NCBI GenBank assembly: GCA_021234155.1
Contig: JAJEKV010000060.1
Location: 7,584,323-7,648,322 of the forward strand
Direction of reading: 5' to 3'
Source: Isoetes taiwanensis
Lineage: Eukaryota > Streptophyta > Lycopodiopsida > Isoetales > Isoetaceae
Length of the DNA stretch: 64,000 bases
Part shown: in pieces, positions 23,728 through 33,151 of the stretch
How the letters are laid out: the number at the start of each line of letters is the position of its first letter
Position numbering within the stretch: the stretch's first letter is position 1
The notes under the pieces: generated by a model
Database searches by the model: none
What the model saw: only the letters and a program-made list of their open reading frames with translations
What the model was told of the DNA's origin: nothing
Made by a program: the position numbers and the translations under genes

Positions 23728-24950
23728 ACATAAACAAACTAACCAGTATTTCTGATGTCTCAACTAGCAGCTTAATGAGCCCATCAAATGGGGGGCGTGG
23801 TTCACCTGCAAATATCTGTCAGTAAAGACAGGCAAGGCAGTGCATATTTATCACGTTATTTCAGTGGACATATAGTCCTTAGTCTACCGGGTTGTGGTTG
23901 CCAAATCCAGAATAAAGCTATATCCAAGATACTGCTCCATGCAAATGGGCATTTGAGCTTGTTAAGTTAATATATCTCTAAATTTTGGACTCTATGTTGA
24001 AGAACTAAATAAGCCCATATCCAAGTTGGCACTGCAAAATGGGCATTTGAGCTTGCTAATGTCTAGATATCTCTAAAATAGTAGACTATGTTGAAGAACT
24101 AAATAAACGAAAGCAAGAATAGAAACAATTCCGAACTCTGCACCATCTTTTTATCCCCTATTTTAAGCTGTATCTCTCCAACTACACATCAGGACAAAGA
24201 AGATCCTAAAGCTAAGAAACGACATGCTCGTCTCAGATAAGACACCAGTTTTCACTGGGAGAGTTATTGTGAAACATTACAAGCACTTCCATTCTTGACT
24301 TATGCATAAACAGACTAACCAGCATTTCTGGATCGAACTTTGTGTCATTTACATCACCATCTTCAACATGCCAAGCAGAAGGAACATCAACTGAGACCAT
24401 GCGTGGTGTCTCAACTAGCGGCTTAATGAGCCCATCAAATGGGGGGCGTGGTTCACCTGCAAATATCTATCAGTAAAGACAGGCAAGGCAGTGCATATTT
24501 ATCACGTTATTTCAGTGGACATATAGTTCCTAGTCTACCGGGTTGTGGTTGCCAAATCCAGAATAAAACTATATCCAAGATACTGCTCCATGCAAATGGA
24601 CATTTGAGCTTGTTAAGTTAATATATCTCTAAATTTTGGACTCTATGTTGAAGAACTAAATAAGCCCATATCCAAGTTGGCACTGCAAAATGGGCATTTG
24701 AGCTTCTAACGTCTAGATATCTCTAAAATAGTAGACTATGTTGAAGAACTAAATAAACGAAAGCAAGAATAGAAACAATTCCGAACTCTGCACCATTTTT
24801 TTATCCCCTATTTTAAGCTGAAGATCCTTAAGCTAAGAAAGGACATGCTCATCATGAAATGCTAAGATCAGATAAGACACCAGTTTCCACTGGGAGAGTT
24901 ATTTTGAAACATTACAAGCACTTCCATTCTTGACTTATGCATAGAAACAT
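23728..24950. repeat. Tandem duplication of a PDX3-like exon and intron (two units)
   Basis: Unit 1 is about 23728-24305 and unit 2 about 24306-24950, each starting in the exon that encodes RPPFDGLIK and running through the next intron. Unit 1 has lost about 75 bases inside the exon. Unit 2 keeps the exon but has lost a short intron segment. They differ at scattered diagnostic bases (for example GTCCTTAGTC versus GTTCCTAGTC). Confidence 0.9.
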
Positions 24951-26130
24951 CTACCATAAAAAGCACAAAATTAAAAGGCAGAGGCATCTTCCACAATGAG
25001 AAAGCATGATAGTGTTGCAGAACCAATGTAAATAGCCTTACAAAGGCAAGATCACTGATTTCAAGTTAAGAAACTAATTCCCAATGTCAATAGTATTTTG
25101 CAGATTACACCATGCGGGACAGATGCATAGGAAAAATGGAGTTGAAAGTACAAGCAGTAAATCAATATTGGCAAGCTCTTTCTCTTAATAACGCTATTGT
25201 GAATTCACATACCTTTAAATGAAAACACAAATATAGCATCGATAACGTGTCAAACTTTAAAGAAAGATTGTGTGGCAACTCCTCGACTGATATAAAATGG
25301 ACTGATAAGCTGTTCAGCTGCCAAGAAATCGTTTTATCAATAATCTAGATAACAAGGGCAGTCTATTAAAATAAGTGCTGAGCATTCTTCATCATAACAT
25401 CACATTGACCAAACTTAAAACACAAACTTTGTCCTGTACAACTGTCAGGTTTAGGTTTTTAATGTTGAAGACTAAAGACATTAGAATGGCTGGTTTCTTG
25501 AGAGCAAATTTCGTGAACATAAACATAAAAGTATTGACTTTATCCAACTGTGTTGCATGTCTTCACATGCTGCAAGTGTATTATAAGTTATCAGCACACA
25601 AGGTTTTAAAGCTCAAATTCCTGTTCATACTCGACCTCCTTGCTCAAGTAGGAATCGAATCCAAATTTTATGGCCATGACCAAACTTACTGTCATCTAGC
25701 TCTTTCTTATGATTAGTGTCATCGAACTGGTTGACCTCAGCAGAAATGATCAGGTAACAAAAAGCAAGGCATCTCTTATATACTTCATAAAATAACAAAT
25801 TATAAGTTTTAGGAGATTTCCACGACAAAGTAAATAATTTTTGTTTCCAATTCAAATTAAATCCAGAGAAGGTGAAAAGAAGGAGAACATTTTTTATCCT
25901 TCCTCCGTTTCGATTTCTATGTAAATTCACTTGTGGGAACTTTCCTTTCCTGCTATATGCCAGTTCAGTGGATATAGTAATACTAGGCAGTCATAGCTAT
26001 CTTTTGCACTTCAAAGTCAAGTTGAAGACATAATGATATCTACTTTAAAGCCATGAGAATTAAAAGACCTTCAATGGTTTATTCTGCTCGAAACATGGAA
26101 TGTGCATTGAGAACCAAAATGAGAACTTAC
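24951..26130. other. Large intron-like interval of the PDX3-like pseudogene
   Basis: AT-rich, non-coding as far as I can see, and nearly identical to 58340-59520 in copy 2. The exon expected here (the one ending DAMFGFSFHG in the family) was not found. Confidence 0.5.
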
Positions 26131-26969
26131 TTGTGTGACAAGGCCTGCATATCATGATTTTCCAGTTTGTTTGGGGTAACATATGCATGGCTTGTAACCA
26201 AAATGATGAAGATGCCGAGCTGCAACCAATCCATCCCCGCCATTGTTCCAGGGACCACATAGTACAAGGACACGTTTATATTCAGCTACAGGATACACCT
26301 GTGAAATGCCAAAGCGAGTTGGACACAAAATAAGATTGTAAAGGCAAGTGCCTACTGGAGACAAGGTACTATCAAGTGCTGAGCCGTGAAAGATAGAATA
26401 ATTCAACGATATTTACATAGTTATAAGTATGTAATATCTCTGAAATAGCTGAAGCAACACTCAAACCTGCAAGCTCCTGCTCAATAAATAGATAGAACAT
26501 AAGTATGAGAATGAATGACAATAATGTTAAAGCTATTAAAAAAGAAGAGCACCATCAGCTGATCGATGCTAAAACCCAATGGCCCCATAAGCATTTCATC
26601 AATAGAAACCGCAGCAGATTGTGTAATATAAGATACATCGTCGAAACTTTGTGAAGCATTCCTGTGTTTCCAAGGAATTCGTCATATTCTAAATGCCACC
26701 AACCCTGTGTTACTTTCTGCTTCTGTTTCTGCGAGCATGTTAATGTGTTTGTGCATCAACGGGCCGGATAGTTGGCTTTGGGATCGTGCCAACATCCGAC
26801 GGACAGCAGACAAATATCTGGGCTTTTTCCTAATTTAGATCTTGCCTTTTTCCCGAAAGCCAGGAATAGAACTGATATTTTAGAACACGGAAAGTGCAGA
26901 GTCAGACACAATTACAGAGGTATAAGAATGTCTGCATTTGCATTGTGTTGGCATTACAGAATTCTGAGT

Positions 26970-27947
26970 ATGGAGACGGAGACGCAGGAGACAGATGAAG
27001 AGCTTCTCAACTACACTTACTCTGCTTTATTTCCCAATCTTTTGGAGAGCTATGATATGCTTAAGGAAATCGGCGAGGGTGGCCAAGCTACGGTTTTTCT
27101 CTGCAGAAGTAAAAGAGGAGGTAAGAAAGAGTTTGCTTGCAAAATCATCTGGGTAGGAGACACAGAGCCGATCAAGGAAATGGAGATCATGCAGAAATTA
27201 GCCAGCAGCCCTGGCGTAGTGCATATACACGAAGTAATCAAAGACGAGGGATTCTGGCACTTGATCATGGAATTGTGCGAATGTAGCTTGCTTGATGTAA
27301 TCGCCAAGAAAGGCAGGCTATGCGAAAAGGAAGCGGCTCTTCTTATTCGAAATCTTGCTCTAGCTATACAGGATCTTCATCAAAAGGGTATCATCCACCG
27401 GGATCTGAAGCCAGGCAACGTTCTTGTGACCTCAGCAGCAAAGCCCTATGATGTTAGGGTTTCGGATTTCGGCATATCGGATCGTTTTTCAGGTTCTGCT
27501 CCCAGTTTTACATCCAGAGTCGGAACACCAAGATATTTCGCTCCAGAGGTTGTGCAGGGATATTATTCCACAGAGATAGACATATGGGGTCTGGGTTTGA
27601 TCCTGTATGAGGTGCTTACTGGGAATGATCACTTCTCAAGTCTAGAAACTGCGCAAATTCACGAAGAACTGCTTCATGGCGAGGATTTGGCTGCCTCACA
27701 CTTGCATTGGCCAGTTGGGTTGGTGTCAGAGGAAGCAAAGAGCCTTGTTTTGGCTATGTTGCAGCCTGATCCGGAGGAAAGGATATCTGTGCAGCAAATT
27801 TTGGCACACCCCTGGGTTGCCAAATATTATTCTAGTACCAGTACAAGGGCGCCTCAGAAGAGCTTAAAACGTAAGAGGCCATGCTTCACATACGGTGTTC
27901 CTGCTAAGCTCATCAGAACAGTGAGGCCCTCTGCAATTGCCTGCTGA
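26970..27947 (+). CDS. Serine/threonine protein kinase, CAMK/PEPKR-like, intact
   Basis: A single uninterrupted reading frame of 325 residues from ATG 26970 (METETQETDEELL); an upstream in-frame ATG lies at 26928. The kinase domain starts about residue 28 with YDMLKEIGEGGQATVFLC (glycine loop). It continues with FACKII (ATP-binding lysine), LIMELCECSLLDVI (hinge), HRDLKPGNVL (catalytic loop), VSDFGISD (magnesium-binding DFG), SRVGTPRYFAPEVVQG (activation segment and APE), DIWGLGLILYEVLTG and a closing ILAHPWVAKYY. All catalytic residues are present. A basic tail (SLKRKRPCF) follows. The shape resembles plant CAMK kinases close to PEP-carboxylase-kinase-related proteins. No EF-hands or transmembrane segment is visible. 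It is intronless, which could mean retro-origin. It is divergent from the PDX3-like pseudogene, whose first exon is about 300 bases away. Copy 2 has a frameshift. Confidence 0.9.
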   Translation: METETQETDEELLNYTYSALFPNLLESYDMLKEIGEGGQATVFLCRSKRGGKKEFACKIIWVGDTEPIKEMEIMQKLASSPGVVHIHEVIKDEGFWHLIMELCECSLLDVIAKKGRLCEKEAALLIRNLALAIQDLHQKGIIHRDLKPGNVLVTSAAKPYDVRVSDFGISDRFSGSAPSFTSRVGTPRYFAPEVVQGYYSTEIDIWGLGLILYEVLTGNDHFSSLETAQIHEELLHGEDLAASHLHWPVGLVSEEAKSLVLAMLQPDPEERISVQQILAHPWVAKYYSSTSTRAPQKSLKRKRPCFTYGVPAKLIRTVRPSAIAC

Positions 27948-29663
27948 AAAGAAAAGGGCAACAAGGGACATTCTTCTCTACATTTATTTGCCACTCAAGA
28001 GACTTGGCATTATTCTTCTGTACATATAAACTTAGATATCAGGTTATGCCACCTTCGTGACATAGACTATTATATTTTTTGAAGACAATTATTTGTAGAG
28101 GTTGGCTTCTTTGACATACGCCACCTTCAATGACATTTTTTTTTGAATACAATACAATTATTTACAGAGGTTGGCTTCTTGACAAACGCCACCTCCATGA
28201 CATATTTTTACAAATTAATGGTTCACTTTAGCAGCTCTAGCAACTATGGATTTTGGTTGCTCTCTTTGTTTATAGATCTTCAAACTTTTCTTCCTTTTTT
28301 GCATTGTCTAGCTCAAATTTTTGCTTTCTAGATGATCTTTGATACTAGCAAGCTTTGTTTTATGCTTTAGCATAGAATATTGTGGCTTCAAAGTCTCTTT
28401 TATTGCCAAGCACTGCCATGTTGACATGTGCAGACACAATTTGTTATAATAGTTGGAAGATGGACGTTGTTCTTGAAGTTGGGGCTTTTAGGACTTAAAT
28501 GTTGTGGTATAGAAACATATTTGTCATTTTTAGCAGGCTTGCCTAACCCGCCTACAACAATTCTTGCAATTCTAGGCTATCCACGTTCCTTATCACGTCA
28601 TCTAAACTTATTTTCTACAGTTAGATCTATAAAAATTACCATCTACAACTAAGAAAATTCTAAAAAATCAGGAAAAAACACCTTTTCTTCTTTCCTTCTA
28701 GTCATATTTCAGCGGGCTATGGCAGGATTATGGCTTGCTGGGTGGATAAGCAGAAGAAGATCATGCTTTTGTTTTTTCATATGGCTTCCATAATTTCGGT
28801 TGTGCCTTGTCATTGATCTGGATTCTGTACGCTGTTACTGGAATATCGCCCTAATCAGGCATTTGAATGGCAAAGATGCTATTCAGAGGCAATGATGGAA
28901 AATTTTGCCACATAGAGGTATATCTTCTGCTTTTCCAATCTTGCATAACCTTTCTTTTAGAGACTGGAAAATAGAGTCTGAAGGCTCATGGCAAATGATA
29001 AGACGAGTAGCAACAACAAATTTTCAATATTGATTGTTATACATTCGAATTTGATCAAGGTGCAATCATGGTTTAGGTAAGAGCTATTTGAATCCTTTTT
29101 ACAGAGCAAATTTGTCACACAATTTTACCTGTTTCATAAAGCTGCAACTACGTTAGATCAGTATAGTCTATGTGGCTACTCGGCATTCTCAATTTTGTTT
29201 ACACACTTTCTTGGCTATTAAGTTCTGCAATTGTTGTTTGGGCATGTTATAACTTAAGATTTTGTAAGGTTTTGGGATGTATTCGTAGGGCAAATTGTTA
29301 TAATGCTAACGTCACTAAATGGGTTTTGTTATTCCAGTGGTCGATTGGGTTAGGTCTGAAACCTGTAATTTTTAGAAGGGCAGTGGTGGCGATGGCTTCA
29401 CGTCCGCATGGAGCGGATGGAGCAGACGAGAGGCAGTTCGCCGCCAGAGCTTTGGAGTCCGTCGGCATGTCCTGTGGGAGTATGAGGTTAGTCTTCTGTT
29501 GGTTCGTGGGCGATGTCGTGGTGGGAGTGCTTAGGGTATTTATGTGTTTGCGTTTTGAACTTCGCCTTCATCTTTGCTCGGGTTATACCGCCTTTGTGCT
29601 TGTGGTCTTGCCGCTTTGCGGACGTCTTCTTTCGGGCCGTGGTATTCTCGCCTTTCGGGTAAC
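27948..29663 (+). other. Conserved non-coding 3' flank of the kinase
   Basis: No protein recognised. Two tandem-like segments with the pattern 'GTAGAGGTTGGCTTCTTGAC..CGCCACC' occur at about 28090-28200. Parts of this flank recur at 34755-35980, 37300-37556 and 44376-44430. A possible short exon upstream of the HUH-like frame starts near 29390 (MASRPHGADGADERQ) and could splice to about 29660. Confidence 0.5.
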
Positions 29664-29993
29664 ATGCCGAAGAGGGCAGCTAGATGTAGGAAACAAACCT
29701 TGGCTCCTGAAGCTAAATTCCCTTGTGTTGAGGATGCTTTCTCTGTGGGGGATAGGGAGGGCACGTCCAAGGGTAGGGGTACAGTGTAGAGGGTGAGGAT
29801 GAGGGCACCGGGCTGTTGGATGTCAGCCTTACTCTGGGTTATGCTGGGTCTGATGTTCCCCTTGCCATGTTTCACAAACTTGTGGATTTTTTGAAGACCC
29901 AGACTGTTGCTGGGGCTGTAGCCCTTGAAAGGGGATTAGACCTGGATCACTTGCACTGCACTGCCAGGGGGTGCTGAGGAGCACGTTGAAGAC

Positions 29994-30101
29994 TCCTCGT
30001 GGACGATAAAAATACCTTCCTTCCTTCCTTCCTTCCTTCCTTCCTTCCTTCCTTCCTTCCTTCCTTCCTTCCTTCCTTCCTTCCTTCCTTCCTTCCTCGT
30101 G
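29994..30101 (+). mobile_element. Minimal 5'-truncated LINE tail with 8-bp target-site duplication
   Basis: TCCTCGTG at 29994-30001 is repeated exactly at 30094-30101. Between them lies GACGATAAAAATA followed by CCTT repeats. LINE C ends in GTGGATGATAAAAACA plus a TTCTA microsatellite (43585-43612), so the insert is the last dozen or so bases of a related LINE with its own microsatellite tail. Removing it rejoins a plausible protein frame in the HUH-like gene. Confidence 0.7.
30015..30096. repeat. (CCTT)n microsatellite, about 20 units
   Basis: An uninterrupted CCTT run. Copy 2 has only about 12 units (63423-63472), so it has changed length since the segmental duplication. Confidence 0.98.
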
Positions 30102-31551
30102 CCGTGAATGCTGCCATCAAGAGATTCTTCTGATATGCAAGGCTCTTAAGAATACAAGGATGCATTGTTTTGAGGGGTTGGTGGGATATTGCTTGAAGGA
30201 CCTTGGTAAAGTCCACTTCAAAGTTTGCCTTTTAAGCGTTCTTGAGAGGAGGCGATCGAGATGGGGAAGGACCTCTATCTGCTTCATGGTGCAGGTGACC
30301 TGAAGAGTGTCGTTGTGTTGGATAACAAAAACTTGTTGCACATGGCCCATCACTTTGTTAAATACCATGGTAGAAAGCAGATGTCTGCTTCCCTCGTCGA
30401 CACTGTATGCCGGATGCTGAGGACTGGAAAGTTCATTCTCTCTAGTCAATGGATCTTGCCTACTAACTGTGCTTTTATTTCAGAGCGTCGGGTGAAGGCA
30501 GCATGGAGAATGACTCTTAATCCCTCGCAAGCCATGCCTAGTGACGTACGATGTGTGATATTCAATGTCCCTGTAGGTATGCAACCCGTGGAGCGAATGG
30601 GTAAGGCACGGAAGAGATACTATGTTGATGTCCCCAGTCCTGGAGATGGGGATGAGGGTTTCGTGGACATTGCTGAGGAGGAATTCAAGCCTGGGATGGA
30701 AGGGACGTCCGAGCAACCCGATTACATCTCCTTGGATTGTGCTGATTACACAATGGCTGTTAATTGATGGCATGTTCCATTGTTTGAGTTTTTTTAACAT
30801 GTTTGCTATGTTTGTATGTCTTTTGTTGCTGCAGCCTTGGAGTACTGACCTCACATGCATGAGGGGTATGCATGTGCCATTGTCTCCCGATGCTGAAATG
30901 GACAATGGGCAACAACAAGTGGCTGAATTCCCTGCACCTCCTGATAGGCCTCCTGAACCTGCATTGCCTCGACCTGCTATCCCTGAGCCCCCTTCTATAG
31001 AAAATCTGATCTCCAATGGCCTACCACATCCTAGTATAGCATCTGCAGATGCAGAACATGCCCATGTGGCATCTGAGCTACTCACTAGCGTTGTAAACAT
31101 AAACACCCTTGCTAACAGTTGGGTCGTCTTTTCCATGAGCTAGAAGAGACGATTGGGACTATGGAGTGGGATGAGGTTGCGGTGTCTACAAGGGAAAGGC
31201 AAGCTCTTAGGAGTCATATGAACTTGGCGGGGGCGTTGTTGCTGCGGGAACTCAGGCATATTGACAGGTTGATTCTTAGGCTCTTGCAATTCCCTTCTCA
31301 TGTGTTGTGCCTCTAACAAGTTCATAGGCATAGGACAGGCTTGCGAGGAGGCATGCACAGACAACCAACTGATGTGAACTGCTGTGTCATTGAACTTTGA
31401 ACAATTTTATGATGCTGTTTTTTTCCTGTAGTTGCATTGCATAGTCTGCATGGAGCATGAATTGTGCATGTTGAAATTTAAAAAGGTGTCACTGAATTGT
31501 TATTGCATATGCATTTGTATATTTGAGCATTTGCACGGGACTAGCCCCCTG

Positions 31552-31587
31552 CCATAATGGGGAGCCCTTTGGGGAGCTCCATTATGG
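31552..31587. repeat. Hairpin downstream of the HUH-like gene
   Basis: CCATAAT (31552-31558) pairs with ATTATGG (31581-31587) and GGAGC (31561-31565) with GCTCC (31576-31580), with a 2-base bulge and a 10-base loop. It lies about 240 bases past the last HUH-like coding block. It could mark an element end or an RNA 3' structure. Confidence 0.75.
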
Positions 31588-32940
31588 TGGGCGAGGCATC
31601 AGGGTACCGGTTTTTGTCGGCGGGGTTCAACTCCCCGTGCTTCGTTATGCTCTTTGTTTGTCTGTTGCTGTGGAAAGTATGACAGACCCTGCAAGGGAAG
31701 CTCACTTATCGGGTGCAATGGAGCTGCTGTACCTTGTGGAGATTGTGAGGTGGGCTGGCGTGCAGGTGCATGTATGTAACAGATTGACCTTATTTTCAGA
31801 TTGACCTCAACCTTTGGGTGACGTGGAAATGGGGATTTGACCCCATCTTAATTTGTGATGGACGGTTGTGGTGATTGGCTTTTGGATATGCTTGGGTATA
31901 TGCCTTTTTTGAATGGATAGGATTGAGCAAAACATTCATATATCAAAGCAAATTGGGACTCAAGCAATGGATGCAAGAAAAGCTGGGTCGTGTTGCACTA
32001 TATTTGAGGCAAGAACTTCACTGTTGTAGGCTTAGAACCATGTTCTTCAAGGTATTCTTTATACTTTTTGCATTTTTTCCTTTTATATCAATAAGAGGCA
32101 TTCCCTTACTCTTCACTTTTGGTAGCAATAGGCAATACCATGCATTATCTTTTATGGTATTTTAGGCGATATCCTCAATTCTTTAGTTTTCCACTGCCCC
32201 AAATTTGGAATAACTCAAAATATGATAGAAAGCCTTTCATTCCCACATCCAATTCTTCCAATCTTGATTTGCACATAAGTTGTTTGCAATACTGCCTAAA
32301 ATTCACGTGCACTTTGGATTCGCGCTTTGAGTTCACATATGTGAGTACGTGGCTTCATTTACGAGGCACGTTTTATAATAGCATATCTAACTTTGTTTTT
32401 GTATTCATAAAAATAAAAAAAGCAACAAAGTGACATTACAATATATTAATTTTGTCCTAGAAAGCTTTCTAATTAGTGCCATGAAGAAAGACAATGATCG
32501 TTTGACTGAAAGGATGGTGACTCACATGATACTTGGTTCTTATAGCACTAGATTTTTTTGTTTTTTGAATTGCCGGCCAAGTAGTTAGTTGCACCTCATT
32601 GGATGCAAGATCAGATTCATATTAGTTGTCCTCCCTCTCTATTGATGCCTCTGTATTTTTGTTCCTTTCCTTTGGAGTTGTCCTTATATCAGTTCCATAT
32701 TGTGTACTTGTGCCCTTTTTGTATGGGCCCTTTCTAACATCACACTATTCATGCGACTTACAAAATGATGCCAACCAAAATCCTTGTGATATTTGACTTT
32801 TGATCATCATGTGCCTCCAATCTTAACTAAATTTCCAACAGTAAGAATAGATGTCCCAAGCTACCTTTTAATTGAAGTTCCAACATTAGATGCCAAGATG
32901 TGCAAGAGTAGATATGCCAAGATATGGAAGATATGCCAAG
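31588..32940. other. Unassigned interval
   Basis: Mostly AT-rich with no protein, RNA or terminal repeat I can support. A few imperfect GATATGCCAAGAT repeats occur at 32890-32945, just before the kinase fragment. Confidence 0.5.
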
Positions 32941-33151
32941 ATTGGCACACTCCTGGGTTGCCAAATATTATTCTAGCAGTACTAGTACAAGGGCACCTCA
33001 GAGCTTAAAACGTAAGAGGCCATGCTTCAAATATGGTATTCCTGCTAAGCTCATCAGAATAATGAGGCCCTCTGCAATTGCCTGCTGAAAAGAAAGGGCA
33101 ACAAGCGATATTCTTCTCTACATTTTTGCCACTCAAGAGGCTTGACATTCT

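Larger units (their letters stand above)
23397..26680 (-). pseudogene. PDX3: PDX3-like pyridoxal-phosphate salvage gene fragment, copy 1
   Basis: Plant PDX3 joins an N-terminal NAD(P)HX epimerase-type (YjeF_N/NNRE) domain to a pyridoxamine-phosphate oxidase domain. Minus-strand exons seen are: 26680-26553 (IDEMLMGPLGFSIDQLM), 26476 to about 26430 (ELAGLSVASAISE), 26298-26131 ([29 protein letters not shown]), 24456-24320 (RPPFDGLIKPLVE, VSVDVPSAWHVEDGD) and 23577 to about 23397 (FVPPATVEKFSLKLPQYPG, LLEEHVEKDP). Damage is clear. There is an in-frame TGA at 26154-26152. The donor after the second exon reads AT instead of GT. Tryptophan replaces the glycine of GPGNNGGDG. Exons for the middle of the epimerase domain and the whole oxidase domain are absent. 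It lies head-to-head with the kinase. The same nonsense and splice lesions occur in copy 2, so decay preceded the duplication. Confidence 0.88.
22545..30640. repeat. Segmental duplication, copy 1
   Basis: This block matches 56949-64000 in the same orientation at very high identity over most of its length. Stretches of several kilobases around the kinase differ only by isolated bases and small indels. It carries the PDX3-like pseudogene, the kinase, a 1.7 kb non-coding 3' flank and the HUH-like gene. The left edge is at an AAAAAATTCAAAATTGG-like tract in both copies. The right edge of copy 2 is cut by the window end. Copy 1 is longer because of an internal tandem repeat and about 240 bases missing from copy 2. 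Confidence 0.97.
29664..31316 (+). pseudogene. HUH-endonuclease-like gene (Rep/replitron type), copy 1
   Basis: ATG 29664 opens MPKRAARCRKQTLAPE. The frame is broken at about 29785 (two-base insertion relative to copy 2). ALERGLDLDHLHC (29924-29959) carries His-Leu-His, the HUH metal site. A 5-base TGCAC duplication and a LINE-tail insertion then shift the frame. Beyond them RAVNAAIKRFF and, in another frame, EGLVGYCLKDLGKVHFKV (30169-30225) supply Tyr-x-x-Lys, the Rep nicking motif. The next part is open at 30261-30767 (KYHGRKQMSASLVDTVCRML, SSQWILPTNCAFISERRVKA). A plausible 76-base intron (30759-30834) joins in phase to PWSTDLTCMRGMHVPLSP and a proline-rich stretch, ending about 31316 after another shift. 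H-x-H plus YxxK in this order fits HUH nickases of rolling-circle type. I recall related proteins in plant genomes, some now called replitrons. Damaged, hence a pseudogene. Confidence 0.55.

Noticed and set aside
26772-26969. Longer kinase N-terminus beginning at 26772
   Set aside because: It would need a TTG start. The ATGs at 26928 and 26970 are better, and the upstream residues are not kinase-like.
29170-29796. 208-codon plus-strand frame downstream of the kinase
   Set aside because: It starts in non-coding 3' flank, is not maintained in copy 2, and overlaps the HUH-like start in another frame. It reads as chance opening.
29947-30216. Minus-strand frame with GRKEGRKE repeats (also near 63344-63823)
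   Set aside because: Translation of the CCTT microsatellite in antisense.
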